Below, in pieces: positions 42,501-54,020 of a stretch of 64,000 nucleotides of DNA; the first letter of the stretch is position 1, and the number at the start of each line of letters is the position of its first letter. A program made the position numbers and the translations under genes. This stretch comes from Gracilaria domingensis. Its lineage: Eukaryota; Rhodophyta; Florideophyceae; Gracilariales; Gracilariaceae. The notes under the pieces are model-generated. The model searched no databases and had not been told where the DNA came from. It saw only the letters and a program-made list of their open reading frames with translations. The stretch is taken from assembly GCA_022539475.1 (NCBI GenBank), contig VCMS01000024.1, positions 62,001 through 126,000 of the forward strand, read 5' to 3'.

Positions 42501-42519
42501 ATCTCCCTCTGTTATCATC

Positions 42520-43609
<1,090 letters not shown>

Positions 43610-44343
43610 GCTGCTTGCAGCGTCGAGTATATGGTAACTTCGATCTTGCTAGGTTTTTTTTCTTTTAACGATTTGTAGCCGGATAAAAGATCTGTTGAGA
43701 TTTGTGATTGTTGCGTCTGCGTTTGTCGACGCAGAAGTCGAGGTTACTGAACGATTTGTCGCGACGAGGCGTCTGAGGTTCACCTGGTGGCGAGGTGGTT
43801 GGTGCGAGGGGCGGCGGTTCAACGGCGAATCTGACGCGTGGAGCGGACCAATTGTAGCGCGCTCCGCGTGAATATCTCGCAGAAAAGTGCTGACTTCTTC
43901 CCCACGTGTGATATTTTGACTCGCCATCCTTTTTGAGCATGTTGCGAGCCTATGTGTTAAGACAGGGCCTCTCTCAGGCCCTTTAGGAAAGTTCAAAACA
44001 ATATGATGGTCAACATCATTGATGGAGATGATGATCATCGAAATGTGACTTCATCTTGTCTACCATCGGTAACCATGGTACCATCAGTATCCATGGTACC
44101 GTCGGTAGTTGACTGCTCCTATACATGTGCGTGAAATTGAACATGTGTCTTGTTTCGGTTTATATTAGTTCGCATCGCATGCGCTGTCAAAATAGAATCA
44201 GACCTACAAAAGCCTCACCAAAGAAGCAGAAAAGTGAGGTGGAACAAGCTTCAGCCGCCGGTACATTGGATGCATATTACACAGCCTGAAGCTTCGCGCT
44301 AAAAGGTGCTTGTATTATACAACGAAAGATTCAAAACGGCACC
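43610..44343. other. Convergent spacer, GAPDH / D-lactate dehydrogenase
   Basis: Holds a pyrimidine-rich run (43653-43665) and a short 18-nt tandem repeat at 44062-44108 (unit ACCATCGGTAACCATGGT, 2.6 copies). No gene seen. Confidence 0.55.
44062..44108. repeat. 18-nt tandem repeat
   Basis: 2.6 imperfect copies of ACCATCGGTAACCATGGT. Confidence 0.7.
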
Positions 44344-45483
44344 TTACTGCGCAACCACCTCGTTCTTCAAAGCTTCACCTCCACTGCCGCCACTATTTCT
44401 CCTCTCTATAAACCTCAAGACATTGGCATACGTAGTGCTCCAGATATTCGAAATCGCCGTATCGGTACAGAACGCAATATGCGGCGTGATCAGAACATTG
44501 GGCAAACTCTGCAGCGTGAGGATTTTCTCATCTTCCAAAATCTCTCCAGTATGATCATCGAAGAAAAGCTCTTGCTCACCTTCCATCACGTCCATGCCAC
44601 ATCCTCCAATGATGCCACGTCTGAGACCGAAGATAAGGGCGTTCATGTCAACCAGTTCACCTCGAGAAGTGTTGATCAGTACCACTCCTTTCTTCATTTT
44701 GCCCACTGCCTCTGCGTTGATCATATGTTTTGTGGACGGGAACAGCGGGCAGTGCAAACTAATGATATCTGAAGTCGCCAGCAAGTCATCAAAGCTGACA
44801 TATTCCACGCCCATCTTCTTCGCCTCTTCACTCTGATAGATGTCATATGCAATCACGCGAGCTCCAAATCCAAGCATGATCTTGGCGAACAATTGGCCAA
44901 TCTTTCCGGTTCCACAAACGCCAACAGTCTTGCCATGAATATCAAAGCCAAGCAAACCGCTCAGAGCAAAGTTACTTTCCCTGGTGCGATTATAAGCCTT
45001 GTGCGTTTTGCGGACGGTAGTGAGCAGAAGGGCGACAGCAAATTCAGCCACGGCATACGGAGAGTACTGAGGAACTCGCAGGACAGTGACGCCATTCAGA
45101 GCAGCTGCTTTCAGATCGACTTGATTGAAACCAGCACAGCGCAGTAACAAGCATTTGGTGCCATTTTTCGATAGTGTCTGAATGGTTTCCTCATCTGCGC
45201 AGTCGTTAACGAAAATACAAACTGCATCGGCTCCGGCAGCCAGCGGCGCAGTGGTCGCATCAAGACGGGGGGCGAGAAATTCTAGCTGCACGTTTGGAGC
45301 GATTTTGGCTAGATGCGGATGCGAAGTTAGGAAATCTCTTTCATATCGTTTTGAGCTGTATACCACCACGCGAATGGGGGCTTTGGCGGCAGGTCCATTG
45401 GATGAGCTCATTACGAAATGAGGACTAAAGGTGCCCAGAATGGAGTTGGGGGAGAAAGAAGTTAGTGCTGTTGTCTTAAGCAT
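44344..45483 (-). CDS. D-lactate dehydrogenase (LdhA-like D-2-hydroxyacid dehydrogenase)
   Basis: 379 residues from the Met at 45483; a Met at 45414 and a farther upstream one at 45567 are alternatives. NAD-dependent reduction of pyruvate to D-lactate. Close to bacterial LdhA: LRCAGFNQVDLKAAALNGVT, then YSPYAVAEFAVALLL, then FDIHGKTVGVCGTGKIGQ (NAD loop), ISLHCPLFPSTKHMIN, NTSRGELVD (catalytic Arg), GMDVMEGEQELFF (catalytic Glu) and ITPHIAFCTD (catalytic His). The 24 residues between Met 45483 and Met 45414 (LKTTALTSFSPNSILGTFSP) look like an organelle presequence, so targeting may depend on which start is used. It is a fermentation enzyme, plausible for anoxic or dark growth. Confidence 0.92.
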   Translation of the reverse strand: MLKTTALTSFSPNSILGTFSPHFVMSSSNGPAAKAPIRVVVYSSKRYERDFLTSHPHLAKIAPNVQLEFLAPRLDATTAPLAAGADAVCIFVNDCADEETIQTLSKNGTKCLLLRCAGFNQVDLKAAALNGVTVLRVPQYSPYAVAEFAVALLLTTVRKTHKAYNRTRESNFALSGLLGFDIHGKTVGVCGTGKIGQLFAKIMLGFGARVIAYDIYQSEEAKKMGVEYVSFDDLLATSDIISLHCPLFPSTKHMINAEAVGKMKKGVVLINTSRGELVDMNALIFGLRRGIIGGCGMDVMEGEQELFFDDHTGEILEDEKILTLQSLPNVLITPHIAFCTDTAISNIWSTTYANVLRFIERRNSGGSGGEALKNEVVAQ

Positions 45484-46682
45484 TGTGATAATTTGTGATA
45501 ATTTGAAGGGGGGCGGGGTTGGTTGCTTGTCAAGTTGTTTCGTTGTTCGGTGGGTGATGATGCACACTTACCGAGAGTGGGGAGGCGAGGTGGAGTTTTA
45601 AATGAAGACGGAGGAGCAATGACGTCGCGACGTCGAGTCCGTTACACGACGCCGACGCGGCTGCTACGGATGAAATGTTCGCAGCTCCAGGAAGTGAAAG
45701 GTGTTGAAGGCACCAAAGCGTGGACGTCAGCAGTGACAAAGCGTCATTTTCGATTGGAGCCATGTGTCGCAGTGGCGAAACGGGGCAATCTTATTGGAAC
45801 ATGTGCCGACTTGACCAAAATCATCCAATCAGAGGCAATGAGGACTGGTGTTGCTCCACCTGGTGGACAATGCTCGACGGATGAAGGTGTCTGTGCTCCT
45901 TGGAACACTCTCCCCGGGGCGTGTCTAGCTAGAAGGTCCTAACAGATGTAAACTTTACGACATCTTCGACATCCGCGTGCACGATATGTTTCGAGGAGGC
46001 AACGAGGAAATAGTAACAACACCGAATCAAAACGGACATGTCGGTAAATCATCAGCTTCCGTCTGTAATATAAAGCCTCGTCAATGGTTATACTTGAAGG
46101 GTTGCTACACTTCTGTTCGTTCCGTACACAAGGTCATCATGTTTACTGCCTTGAAACTGATCTTGGAAAAGCTTTCGAAACATTTCCACTCAGGCAAATA
46201 CAAATTGTACATGTTTGCATCAGTCTTGAGATGAGCTAACGTACTGCGCGGATAGTGCTCCCCCTGCTAATGCTACTGTATCATGATGACAGCCATTATA
46301 TGCTTTTCAAAACAACTTTGCAAAGATTATGTCACACATTTTGCCTTGGATCTGACCCCCTCTCTTGTACTACAGGACTTGTAGGTTACGCTCTCGTTTA
46401 CGTGACTCAGCAACGATTTGATGTTAGAACTGTTTGAGCTCCAATCCCGCATCTTTATAAAAAACTTTGTAGCCATGACTGCGAACAAAGCCTCCCGAAC
46501 ATACCGAACACCCAGAACACCCCTCCCAGTAAACCCAGAGGGTCCGTCTCCCACCAGCATGATGCTGGTGTAGAGCGGAAGACTAGCGCTTGCCCCGTAA
46601 CGTGACAGCGCATACGCGTATGATGTATCAAACAAGGTCCATTTTGCAGCACACGCCGAACTGATCCGCGGCGATCTGCGCC
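45484..46682. promoter_or_regulatory. Upstream region of D-lactate dehydrogenase and PPOX genes
   Basis: 1.2 kb divergent spacer. A TATA-like TTTTAAA lies at 45595-45603 (reads as TATA-like on the minus strand). A perfect 14-nt palindrome GACGTCGCGACGTC lies at 45624-45637. No gene with recognisable features; a 139-codon frame (45523-45942) is not supported. Confidence 0.5.
45624..45637. promoter_or_regulatory. Palindromic bZIP-like site
   Basis: GACGTCGCGACGTC, two overlapping GACGTC cores, 141 nt upstream of the lactate dehydrogenase start and just upstream of its TATA-like box. GACGTC is a standard CRE/bZIP core. Confidence 0.5.
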
Positions 46683-47443
46683 ATGATCTCCATTAACCGA
46701 CACGCTTTCAACGTCAGATTCTCATCTCGCCGTTTCTTCTGCCACCGCGTCTTGCCCATGTGTGCGCAACCAGCGTGGCAACAACTTATCAATGACTGTC
46801 TTCGACAGGAAGCAACGCCAACAGCAAACTTTTTGCAGTTGGCTTCCCTCACCGTCTCAGGGGAGGCGTCTTGCAGGACAGTTGTATTTCGAGGCTGGCA
46901 CGAAACCACCTCGAGTTCAACGCCATCGCTTCTAATCGCCACTGATAGTAGAAGTGCCAAAATTAAAGGTCTACTCAAGTATCCCAAAGTTGAAGCATGT
47001 TGGTATTTCCTTGTACGTCCGACATAAATTACAACCGCCGCACATGCTTATCGCTTAGATTCTGACCACCGCCCTTTTGTGTGTTCTCGATTATGTTTTC
47101 TTAGAAAGCGCGCATGCAGTTTCGCATCACAGCAAATGTTACCGTAATCACAAGCGAAGAAACAAACGCTGATTTGTCCCATCTCCGCGTGAAGCAATGG
47201 CATGAACTCTCGCCTCCAGGAAGGGCACTCTACGCATGCCCACCGCCTGGTCGCCCGCAGGAGGACGAATTTTCAAAAGGGCAAAAGGAAGAAGCGGCGA
47301 ACAGCAAGGAGCCACTTGAGTGGTTTACAGTTTTGTCACTGAAACCTGAGAAAGTTGATGTTGTCGATCTACGTGCCAACAACAGGCGCTTGTTCGAACT
47401 GGATAGTGGCGGCAATTGGATTCAAAACTACATAAACCGCTGA
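46683..47443 (+). CDS. PPOX-like flavoprotein (Pyridox_oxase_2 / Alr4036 type)
   Basis: Exon 1 is 46683-47012 and exon 2 is 47105-47443, giving 222 residues. The split-barrel FMN fold of pyridoxamine-phosphate-oxidase relatives is visible: NFLQLASLTVSGEASCRTVV with FRGWHE, then TDSRSAKIKGLLKYPKVEAC, then WYFL joined by splicing to KARMQFRITANVTVI, then VKQWHELSPPGRALYACPPP and VDVVDLRANNRRLFELDSGG. In the family CWYFPKTREQFRI is continuous, so the splice is strongly supported. It probably binds FMN and may make or recycle pyridoxal phosphate; the exact reaction is unproven for this subfamily. Start at the first ATG of the frame. Converges on the F-box gene. Confidence 0.83.
47013..47104 (+). 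other. Intron of the PPOX-like gene
   Basis: 92 nt, phase 0, GTACGT donor, TCTGAC branch-like site, TTCTTAG acceptor. Confidence 0.88.
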
Positions 47444-47667
47444 CCTGTAGTGCTGGAATTTGGCGCGTGTAGTGTACAGGAAGTTGCAGGCCTTGCAAGG
47501 GAGCGATGTAGGGTGAATTCTCAGGCTAATTTAAGTCGAAACCAGTCAAAAGAATGCAGGTTTGAAGTGACCGCTGCTAGGTGCGCTAGGTGCGCATCAT
47601 ACAAAGTGTGGCGTAGTTGCTTAGGTGGAGTGACATGAAAACAATGACGTACAAGTTGTATCTAAAG

Positions 47668-48513
47668 TCAGGTGATAAAGGTGATCTTCACATATGGAAA
47701 TTGTGCCCTTATTGCGTCGATTCCAGCTTGTGTGTAGAGACCCTGCGGCCAAATGTTGCCGCGATTCTCAGCCAGAACAAGTTCTTTCATTCGGGGAGTG
47801 CATCGAAGAAAGCTGACGAGACAACGATTGCTAATGGGACAGAAAGCAAGCGAAACCACCTCAAGTGATTTGGATACCTCCGAATGAAAAAACGCTTGCA
47901 ACGTTTCATTATCAACAGAGTCACAGCCTTTCAAACAAAGTCGCTTCAAAGTTGGAATGCTTGCAACTGCTTCCACACCTTCCTGCGTTAAAGAATGTAC
48001 CCATGACAAATTGAGCTCCTCAATCGGTGCGACGCGTTGTGAATGACGAAACATTGATCCAGTGATGCCACAGCTCGGAAGAATAAGACGCCTCAGCTTG
48101 GGACAGGTCATGAACGGTCGTAGCACATCATCACTCAAGGTACAGTGCGCAAAGTTGACTTCAACCAGTGAATGACGGGCCACCTGCACAAGCGAAGAAA
48201 TGGTACAATGCGAAACAAGCCCCGGCGGACAGCCACTAAGATTAAGCGTTCTCAGCGACACAGTAGAAGCAAACATGGAATCAATCGCCGTTCTGGCAGC
48301 GTTTGCATCGGCCAGCGACAGGGTGTAGATGGCATCGGAGGATATGTGCAAGATATTGGCCAGATAATTGGCGTAGATAAGACGACGAAACCGATTACAA
48401 ACCGAAGCGAGACGAAAGGCAGTTCCAACCTGCACGCGAAGCGGGCCCGTCAGAGACACGACGCGCAGCAACACATCGTCGGGCAAATCGGCCAGACTGC
48501 AAGACTGCAACAT
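47668..48513 (-). CDS. F-box / leucine-rich-repeat protein (FBXL-type)
   Basis: 281 residues. An F-box covers residues ~6-50 (LADLPDDVLLRVVSLTGPLR, then FRLASVCNRFRRLIYANYL). About six to seven LRR units of the cysteine-containing FBXL kind follow: SLRTLNLSGCPPGLVS, LVEVNFAHCTLSDDVLRPF, LRRLILPSCGITGSMF, IEELNLSWVHSLTQEGVEAV, LKRLCLKGCDSVDNETLQAF and LEVVSLAFCPISNRCLVSF. The expected role is substrate receptor of an SCF ubiquitin ligase; the substrate is unknown. The first ATG is 5 residues before the F-box, so the start is firm. Intronless. Confidence 0.87.
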   Translation of the reverse strand: MLQSCSLADLPDDVLLRVVSLTGPLRVQVGTAFRLASVCNRFRRLIYANYLANILHISSDAIYTLSLADANAARTAIDSMFASTVSLRTLNLSGCPPGLVSHCTISSLVQVARHSLVEVNFAHCTLSDDVLRPFMTCPKLRRLILPSCGITGSMFRHSQRVAPIEELNLSWVHSLTQEGVEAVASIPTLKRLCLKGCDSVDNETLQAFFHSEVSKSLEVVSLAFCPISNRCLVSFLRCTPRMKELVLAENRGNIWPQGLYTQAGIDAIRAQFPYVKITFIT

Positions 48514-49085
48514 GGGTGCTGACCAGTGCCACCGCGCTCATCATCGGCACAGGACCGGCAGCGAAGAACGACAACCACCTGGCGCGGCGCAAGGCGGAAG
48601 CGGATCAAATATCGTGGGCGTCCAACGCATGGGCACCTTTGATGGCCAAGCGCGCTCGCACGCCAGGCCGTGGAGATCGACGCAGCTTGCGCGGTGGAAA
48701 AATTTCGCACACGTGGCTGCGTTGGTGTGTTCGTATTGGATGGATAAGAAGCGTCGCCGAGCTCTCCGCAGTAATGCACTGCGGTGGAAAGCCGTCGTGT
48801 GCTCGGCACGTGACATCACATCCCGATGACCATGATCTGAAGATCCTGAAATGGTGGCAGAGCCGTTTTCTACACCGTGGACGCTATAGAGTTACGTACC
48901 TTTGGTACCGTCGTACACCGTCTGCGTTGAGCTGCCGGTTACATAAAACGCGCTCAAATGAATGAGGCGGGGTAGGTTAGCGTTCTACCGCCGGTAACTT
49001 ACCGGTACACTACGAAGATTGGGCTCGACACCCCTGTTTCTCGTCGGTCAGAGCCAGACCGCTTCCTTGTTTCAAAACCGCACAC
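48514..49085. other. Divergent spacer, F-box / small ORF
   Basis: 572 nt. A TATA-like CATAAAACGC lies at 48943-48952. Short palindromic GCCGGTAACTTACCGGT is at 48991-49008. No gene seen. Confidence 0.45.
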
Positions 49086-49553
49086 ATGGGTTTCCTACCT
49101 TCTTCCCCGCGCTGGCAGCTGATGCGTGCATTTGAAACCGGTCTGCAGGCCAATTACGCGGCCGCCGCCGACCAGAAGCAGTCTTCGTCGCTACTTCCTC
49201 GCCGTCGTTCCCGTCGTTCGGAACGACAAGCGGCACGTCGAGCCCCGCCGGACGAAGCTTCAGGGAAGGCCCGAGAATTTTTTATGTGCGCTTGTGTCAG
49301 GACTAAATCGCCTCGTAGTCCTGTTGGACCTTCCGTCATATCTCCCGTTGTGAATACTGATCGTTTACCGCGGTCGCCTGCTCGGGCAAGTCACAGGATT
49401 CAGTCTAAACATACTGCATCAGTACATCAGCATGTGTCCTTCCTCCAAGATGATTTTATTGAGTTTTCTTGTGAGGCCAGGACTCATCAGGACTCTTCTG
49501 CCGTATGGAAGCCGTTGTCGTTCCGTGATCTTGTGCCCTTCATGGCCAAGTGA
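49086..49553 (+). CDS. Small hypothetical protein, 155 residues
   Basis: An unbroken frame from ATG 49086 (after a plausible TATA at 48943), not overlapped by a better gene. The protein is basic and Ser/Arg-rich with no known domain: RRRSRRSERQAARRAP is a possible nuclear signal, and the C-terminal third (HVSFLQDDFIEFSCEAR ... LSFRDLVPFMAK) looks more structured. I do not recognise it. It could be a lineage-specific protein or a chance frame. Confidence 0.4.
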   Translation: MGFLPSSPRWQLMRAFETGLQANYAAAADQKQSSSLLPRRRSRRSERQAARRAPPDEASGKAREFFMCACVRTKSPRSPVGPSVISPVVNTDRLPRSPARASHRIQSKHTASVHQHVSFLQDDFIEFSCEARTHQDSSAVWKPLSFRDLVPFMAK

Positions 49554-49743
49554 ATGTGTGATATTGAGAAACGCGCGCGATAGCCGTAGTACTATGCGTC
49601 TTAGCGTTTCGTTTGGTCAGATGTTGTAGTGCTAAACACCGTAACCATTCTTTAACTAAACGTAGTTAGCTAGCAGTATAGCCGTACAACTATTCTCATT
49701 TAACATCAAGCTTATTTTTTGTTTATCATCGTCAACAGCCGCA

Positions 49744-52700
49744 TTACGACTTTTTCAAGAACCGATTGAAGAAAGGCTTCGTACCTCCAGTTCTCTTACC
49801 TTTAACATTATCAGAACGAGCCCTCTTCGCCCCCTTCTTCTGTTCCTTAACATGCCCTCCCATACTTGCCTGAGAAGCTGCTGGCGGCGTCTTTCGCTTC
49901 CTTTTCTTCTCAACTTTGGGTGCCGCTTTTGTTGGGCGTTCCTCACTTGTTGCACTGGCCTTGTTTGCGTCAGCATCTACAATCTTCTTCCTGTCACCGG
50001 TTGCCACTGTCTGTCCTTCCTTCTCATCCTCCTGTCCCGCACAATTTTCTTCCTCATCGTCCGTGATGTCCATAATTTCTAATGCTGCTTGTCGTCTAGC
50101 ATCTGCTTCATCATTCTTCCCGATCTGTTCAATCACATCCTCCTCCTCAGCCTCAGCTCTGGAAGGAGCTTTGCTCCGTCGAATTCCTTCCTTTCTCACA
50201 TCAGTGACAGCCTTCCTGTCATCATTCTCGTAATCCATCCCTGTTTCTTCCTCATCTTGTGCCGTTTTATGGTGAGATGTCATCATACTGGTCCTTTCTT
50301 TTGTCCTCTTTCGTCTCGCACGTCTCTCAGTCGCAATCAGATCCATCTTCTGCATAGCAACCTGATCCACTTTCTCCACCAATACGTTTCTCTTGTAATG
50401 CCTTGCAAGTTCAACGGCATACTTGAAAGAAACCTCGCAATTGAGACGCGTCGCAATATCATATGCTCGCATGTTTTGCTCTCTCTTACAAGCATCCTCC
50501 ATCAGAGCGAGCAAGCATTTGTCCGTCTCCACTTCCACACGAGATACTCGTTCCATCGCGTCTTCAACCTCAGAATCATCCGAGTCACATTCTTCTTCAA
50601 CTTCCTTCCTGTTGTTCCGTGCTCGTTGCAGATCAAGTTTTGTTCTCATCAGTCTCTCTACCACAGGGGGCTTTCCTGTCTTTGATACCTTCTCCAACAC
50701 CGGTGCACTGAGCTTGAGACTTCGCAAGGCAGGCCTGGGCTTTGCCGCAGGAAATCGTTCGTTAGAAAGGCAAGACACGCCAATAAGGTTTGTAGATGTA
50801 GCTGCAGCTACCCAGAACCAGTCACATTCACCGTAATGGGCAGCGTTCTGCATCATGGGAACCCATCGCTTTGATGAAGGTGTGTCTGTCAGCATCCAAA
50901 GCCAGCCATTTGAGTCGTAACAACACAGCTCAATCGTATCGTTGGTGAAGCCGACCCACTCCAGTGACGCATTGGGATGCTTCACAAGATTTCCTTCATA
51001 CTGGATGGCTCCAATTTCAGCAGAGTTATCAATCTCAATCACCTCGCACTTCAAGATTGTCGACGCCGATTCGCCATACACAATCACGAGCTTTCTGTCA
51101 AGTGCAGCCAGTGTGATAATAGTACCCGGGACCCCAAAAGAGCTAGTCTGAAGTCCAGAAAGTGAGAACACGCGAACTAAGTTGCTGGGGGCAGTGGCGA
51201 TAGCACAAAATCGCTTTCCAAGAGCGACACAGCTGATGTCATCCTCTGTGTTCAAAGTGCTCGTCCATTCCGAATTATGGGCCCACGAATGGAATGGTCT
51301 GAAGGTAAAAAGCGCACCATGTTCCTTCTTTTTGTTAGACGCTAGCAATACACCCCACTCCGATATGCTGGCCATGGTATAACCAAAATGATCTTTGATA
51401 GTTATCGTACGCTTCGTGGCATCTGAAAACTCGATGGCAACAATATCATGCGTCTTCTCATCGAAGGACATTACCGCACCGACAACGTTCCACGTGAGAA
51501 TATGTCTGCCTTTGTTCTGCTTCTCTGACAATGGAGTGCTTGTCGGCATAAACGGCTTATGTACAACTCCTTGGAAGACTGGTCGTCCTCCTCCTGTGTG
51601 AGAACGAGAACCTTTCTTCTTTCGTCTCGGTGGGAGTTGAACTCCTCCGTTTTCCAGCCCTTCGAACTCGCCAGGCACTTCCTCATCAGAGTCGGAGTCA
51701 TCGTCACTTTCATCGCTTCCATCTGATGCATTTGCATTCTTTCGGTCATAATCTTCCTCATCATCGGCCTCCACGTCATTTGGATCAAAGGTAAACCCAT
51801 TCTCAAGCTGCTGATCATTGTCATCATTATCCTCCTCAGCTTCTGACAGAGGTTCCTTTTGTTTTGAATTCTTAGAAGCATTACTGTTCTTACTCTTCTT
51901 TTGAGCGGTTTTCTTCCGCCGATGCTTAGCTTTCGAGCGCTTGATCTGTCGCTCTTCGTCATCATCATCGTCGTTTGCAACATGTTTTGGTTTCTTCTTC
52001 TCTTTGTCATCCACGTCCGGAAACGACGGGAGTTCAATCCTGGTAGCGTTTCCAAAAGGAGAAGCCAGGTGTGTCGGTACTACATCCGGGACAATGCCCC
52101 ACTGTCCAATCCTATCAATGAAGACAAATGCATTAGCACTAGAATGCCAGATGAGTTTTTGAGGTACTTCATTGGTCTTCCAACTGCCAAGCACCTTCCT
52201 TTCCTCAACGTCCCACAGAGTGGTAGAGAAATTCTCCTTGGAGGCAAGAAGATATCGCCCATTCGGACTCCACGCGACGGCAGAGACGATATCCTTCCCA
52301 GTATGACTGCCAATGTCATCTTCATCACCGTCCTCGTTCGCATCTTCCAGCAAAAAGTCATAACTCCACTTGTTCCTCGACACAAACACAACACCTGAAT
52401 CGGTGGCAAACACAATACAGCCACCATCCGGCGACCAGGCTGCATGATTTGCTTTCCTGCCGTTAAGTTCAACCTTTCCAACATTGATACATTTATCAGC
52501 ATCCCACACCGATGCCACACCGGACTCACCAATACTGATGACATAATCGGACTTGGGGTCATAAAACAAAGCTCGAAAAGCTTCGAAAGCCACGCCATTG
52601 GTAACTCTTAAGATGGTAGCATTCGACGGTGTAGCTGTCATAACCAGCTTCAAAACGCCCGGCTCATCACCGGCAGCCGCCACAAACGCGCCCGTCGGAG

Positions 52701-53097
52701 AAAAGGCAACACAGCGAACGGGTCCTGCAAACCGAGCGCATGACTGAATAAACTCGCCATCCACAGCAAACTTGTCCCCCTTCTCCGCTCCAGACACGCT
52801 AAACAGGCGTACGAAGCCATCATCACAGCCCGTAGCCATCAAAGTGCCATTCGGCGATATGTCCAACGTATCAACTGCCTTGTCGTGCAATTCAGCAATA
52901 GTCATATCCGTAAGTTCCGGCTCTTTCGGTGTCTCGCTCCGCCACCATGCCGCACGGCCTGGTACATCTCGCACGTCGTGCGCGCGGACAATGGAATCGG
53001 AGCCGGAGGAGAGTAGGAAGTTGCCTGAGGAATGGAGCGCTAGCCCGCAGGCGCCGGGCATGTGCGCCAGGAATACCTGTAGCGTCCGCGCTCGCAT
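49744..53097 (-). CDS. Ctf4/WDHD1 (And-1) replisome adaptor
   Basis: 1117 residues from the ATG at 53097; the frame is open to 53301 but that part is low complexity. Residues 1-~330 are WD40 repeats (GACGLALHSSGNFLLSSGSD, then LDISPNGTLMATGCDDGFVR, then VRCVAFSPTGAFVAAAGDE). An acidic/basic linker (~360-500) follows. The SepB/Mcl1_mid beta-propeller is at ~505-800 (LTWNVVGAVMSFDEKTHDI ... EWVGFTNDTIELCCYDSNGW). A helical bundle follows (ACKREQNMRAYDIATRLNCE), as in trimeric Ctf4, where it links CMG helicase to polymerase alpha. The last 200 residues are charged and end in KPFFNRFLKKS. No HMG box is seen, unlike vertebrate WDHD1. Intronless. Confidence 0.9.
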   Translation of the reverse strand: MRARTLQVFLAHMPGACGLALHSSGNFLLSSGSDSIVRAHDVRDVPGRAAWWRSETPKEPELTDMTIAELHDKAVDTLDISPNGTLMATGCDDGFVRLFSVSGAEKGDKFAVDGEFIQSCARFAGPVRCVAFSPTGAFVAAAGDEPGVLKLVMTATPSNATILRVTNGVAFEAFRALFYDPKSDYVISIGESGVASVWDADKCINVGKVELNGRKANHAAWSPDGGCIVFATDSGVVFVSRNKWSYDFLLEDANEDGDEDDIGSHTGKDIVSAVAWSPNGRYLLASKENFSTTLWDVEERKVLGSWKTNEVPQKLIWHSSANAFVFIDRIGQWGIVPDVVPTHLASPFGNATRIELPSFPDVDDKEKKKPKHVANDDDDDEERQIKRSKAKHRRKKTAQKKSKNSNASKNSKQKEPLSEAEEDNDDNDQQLENGFTFDPNDVEADDEEDYDRKNANASDGSDESDDDSDSDEEVPGEFEGLENGGVQLPPRRKKKGSRSHTGGGRPVFQGVVHKPFMPTSTPLSEKQNKGRHILTWNVVGAVMSFDEKTHDIVAIEFSDATKRTITIKDHFGYTMASISEWGVLLASNKKKEHGALFTFRPFHSWAHNSEWTSTLNTEDDISCVALGKRFCAIATAPSNLVRVFSLSGLQTSSFGVPGTIITLAALDRKLVIVYGESASTILKCEVIEIDNSAEIGAIQYEGNLVKHPNASLEWVGFTNDTIELCCYDSNGWLWMLTDTPSSKRWVPMMQNAAHYGECDWFWVAAATSTNLIGVSCLSNERFPAAKPRPALRSLKLSAPVLEKVSKTGKPPVVERLMRTKLDLQRARNNRKEVEEECDSDDSEVEDAMERVSRVEVETDKCLLALMEDACKREQNMRAYDIATRLNCEVSFKYAVELARHYKRNVLVEKVDQVAMQKMDLIATERRARRKRTKERTSMMTSHHKTAQDEEETGMDYENDDRKAVTDVRKEGIRRSKAPSRAEAEEEDVIEQIGKNDEADARRQAALEIMDITDDEEENCAGQEDEKEGQTVATGDRKKIVDADANKASATSEERPTKAAPKVEKKRKRKTPPAASQASMGGHVKEQKKGAKRARSDNVKGKRTGGTKPFFNRFLKKS

Positions 53098-53644
53098 CGT
53101 TGACGCGTGATGCAACAAGACGGAATTGACGAAGTTGGTGGTGGGGGCCGGGGACGATGGCAAATGAGGCGCATGTGAAGTGTGCACGGTTGGTTGCAGG
53201 GCTGTTTCGCTTCTGGAGAAAAGTGCGCGCGCACGTTTTTCGCGCGAAGCGCGCGCTTCTCTGTTGGTGCGTTCCGCGTTTGGCGCCAAATTGTCGAGCA
53301 AGAATGTCGCGTGTTCCCGTGGTACAGAAATTGGCCAACCTCACGAAGCTACACGGTATAGGTCCACGTATGGTGCGCGTTTGTAAGGTCGGAGACTTTA
53401 CAGTGGGGGTCAGATAACCGGCCAGTCGGAAAGGACGATTCGCCCCATGCTATTTCTACTTGCAAAACGAAAATGAAATATATTTTATATAGTTTAGTTA
53501 ATAATTTAAATTGTGAACCATACACTTTCATTGGACCGTCCTTTCACATATGTGAAGGGCAAACTGAACGTCATGCTGTAAACAACCAGGTGGCATATGC
53601 TTCAGGCAGCACGCACGCTTTCAATGGGTGTTGCATTTGTCTGG

Positions 53645-53698
53645 TCTCGAATTGTGAGCGCATCGCTTCACGGGGCGCACCACAATGATTTCCGTGAA
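53645..53698 (+). repeat. TCTCGAATTGTG motif, copy A1
   Basis: ~54 nt unit beginning TCTCGAATTGTGAGCG and ending TTTCCGTGAA. Similar units at 53795, 58877 and 59022. Confidence 0.75.
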
Positions 53699-53794
53699 TG
53701 TAGCGGGGGCATGACACGATGATTCACTACAGCAGAATAAGCACTTGCTCACCTGACAATCGAGATGAGCTCTGCGACGCCGCTTGGAGAGGCG

Positions 53795-53840
53795 TCTCGA
53801 ATTGTGAACCCATTGCTTCACGGTGCGTAATGATTTGCAC
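53795..53840 (+). repeat. TCTCGAATTGTG motif, copy A2
   Basis: Second unit, 150 nt after A1. Confidence 0.75.
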
Positions 53841-54020
53841 CAACCAAATTGAGTCTTCAACCCAGACATTCTCACTGTGGAGTAAGCGGATGTGTATTTC
53901 ACATGAAATGCTGATCAGTGATTGCCTCCACGCAATATGCAACCTTCAAAGGGTTAGAATGCATCACTTCAACTTTGTCATTAGTAGGAGAGGAGAGGAG
54001 ACGATGCTGTTGTGAGACAC

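Larger units (their letters stand above)
39906..42519. other. Intergenic region between PH-kinase and GAPDH, 2.6 kb
   Basis: 39906-40600 is a CpG-dense island at the kinase start. 40600-42200 is of mixed composition with no supportable gene; frames such as 40271-41176 are Arg/Ala-rich shadows of GC bias. The last 320 nt hold the GAPDH promoter and 5' leader. Confidence 0.5.

Noticed and set aside
42334-42519. In-frame upstream extension of GAPDH starting at GTG 42334
   Set aside because: There is no ATG there; the first in-frame ATG is 42391 and the stretch looks like a leader intron. Kept only as a finding.
45523-45942. 139-codon plus-strand frame overlapping the lactate dehydrogenase promoter
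   Set aside because: Lies over the promoter region; no recognisable protein features.
49020-49060. tRNA-like GGCTCGACACCCCTG segment
   Set aside because: No acceptor or anticodon stem could be fitted around it.
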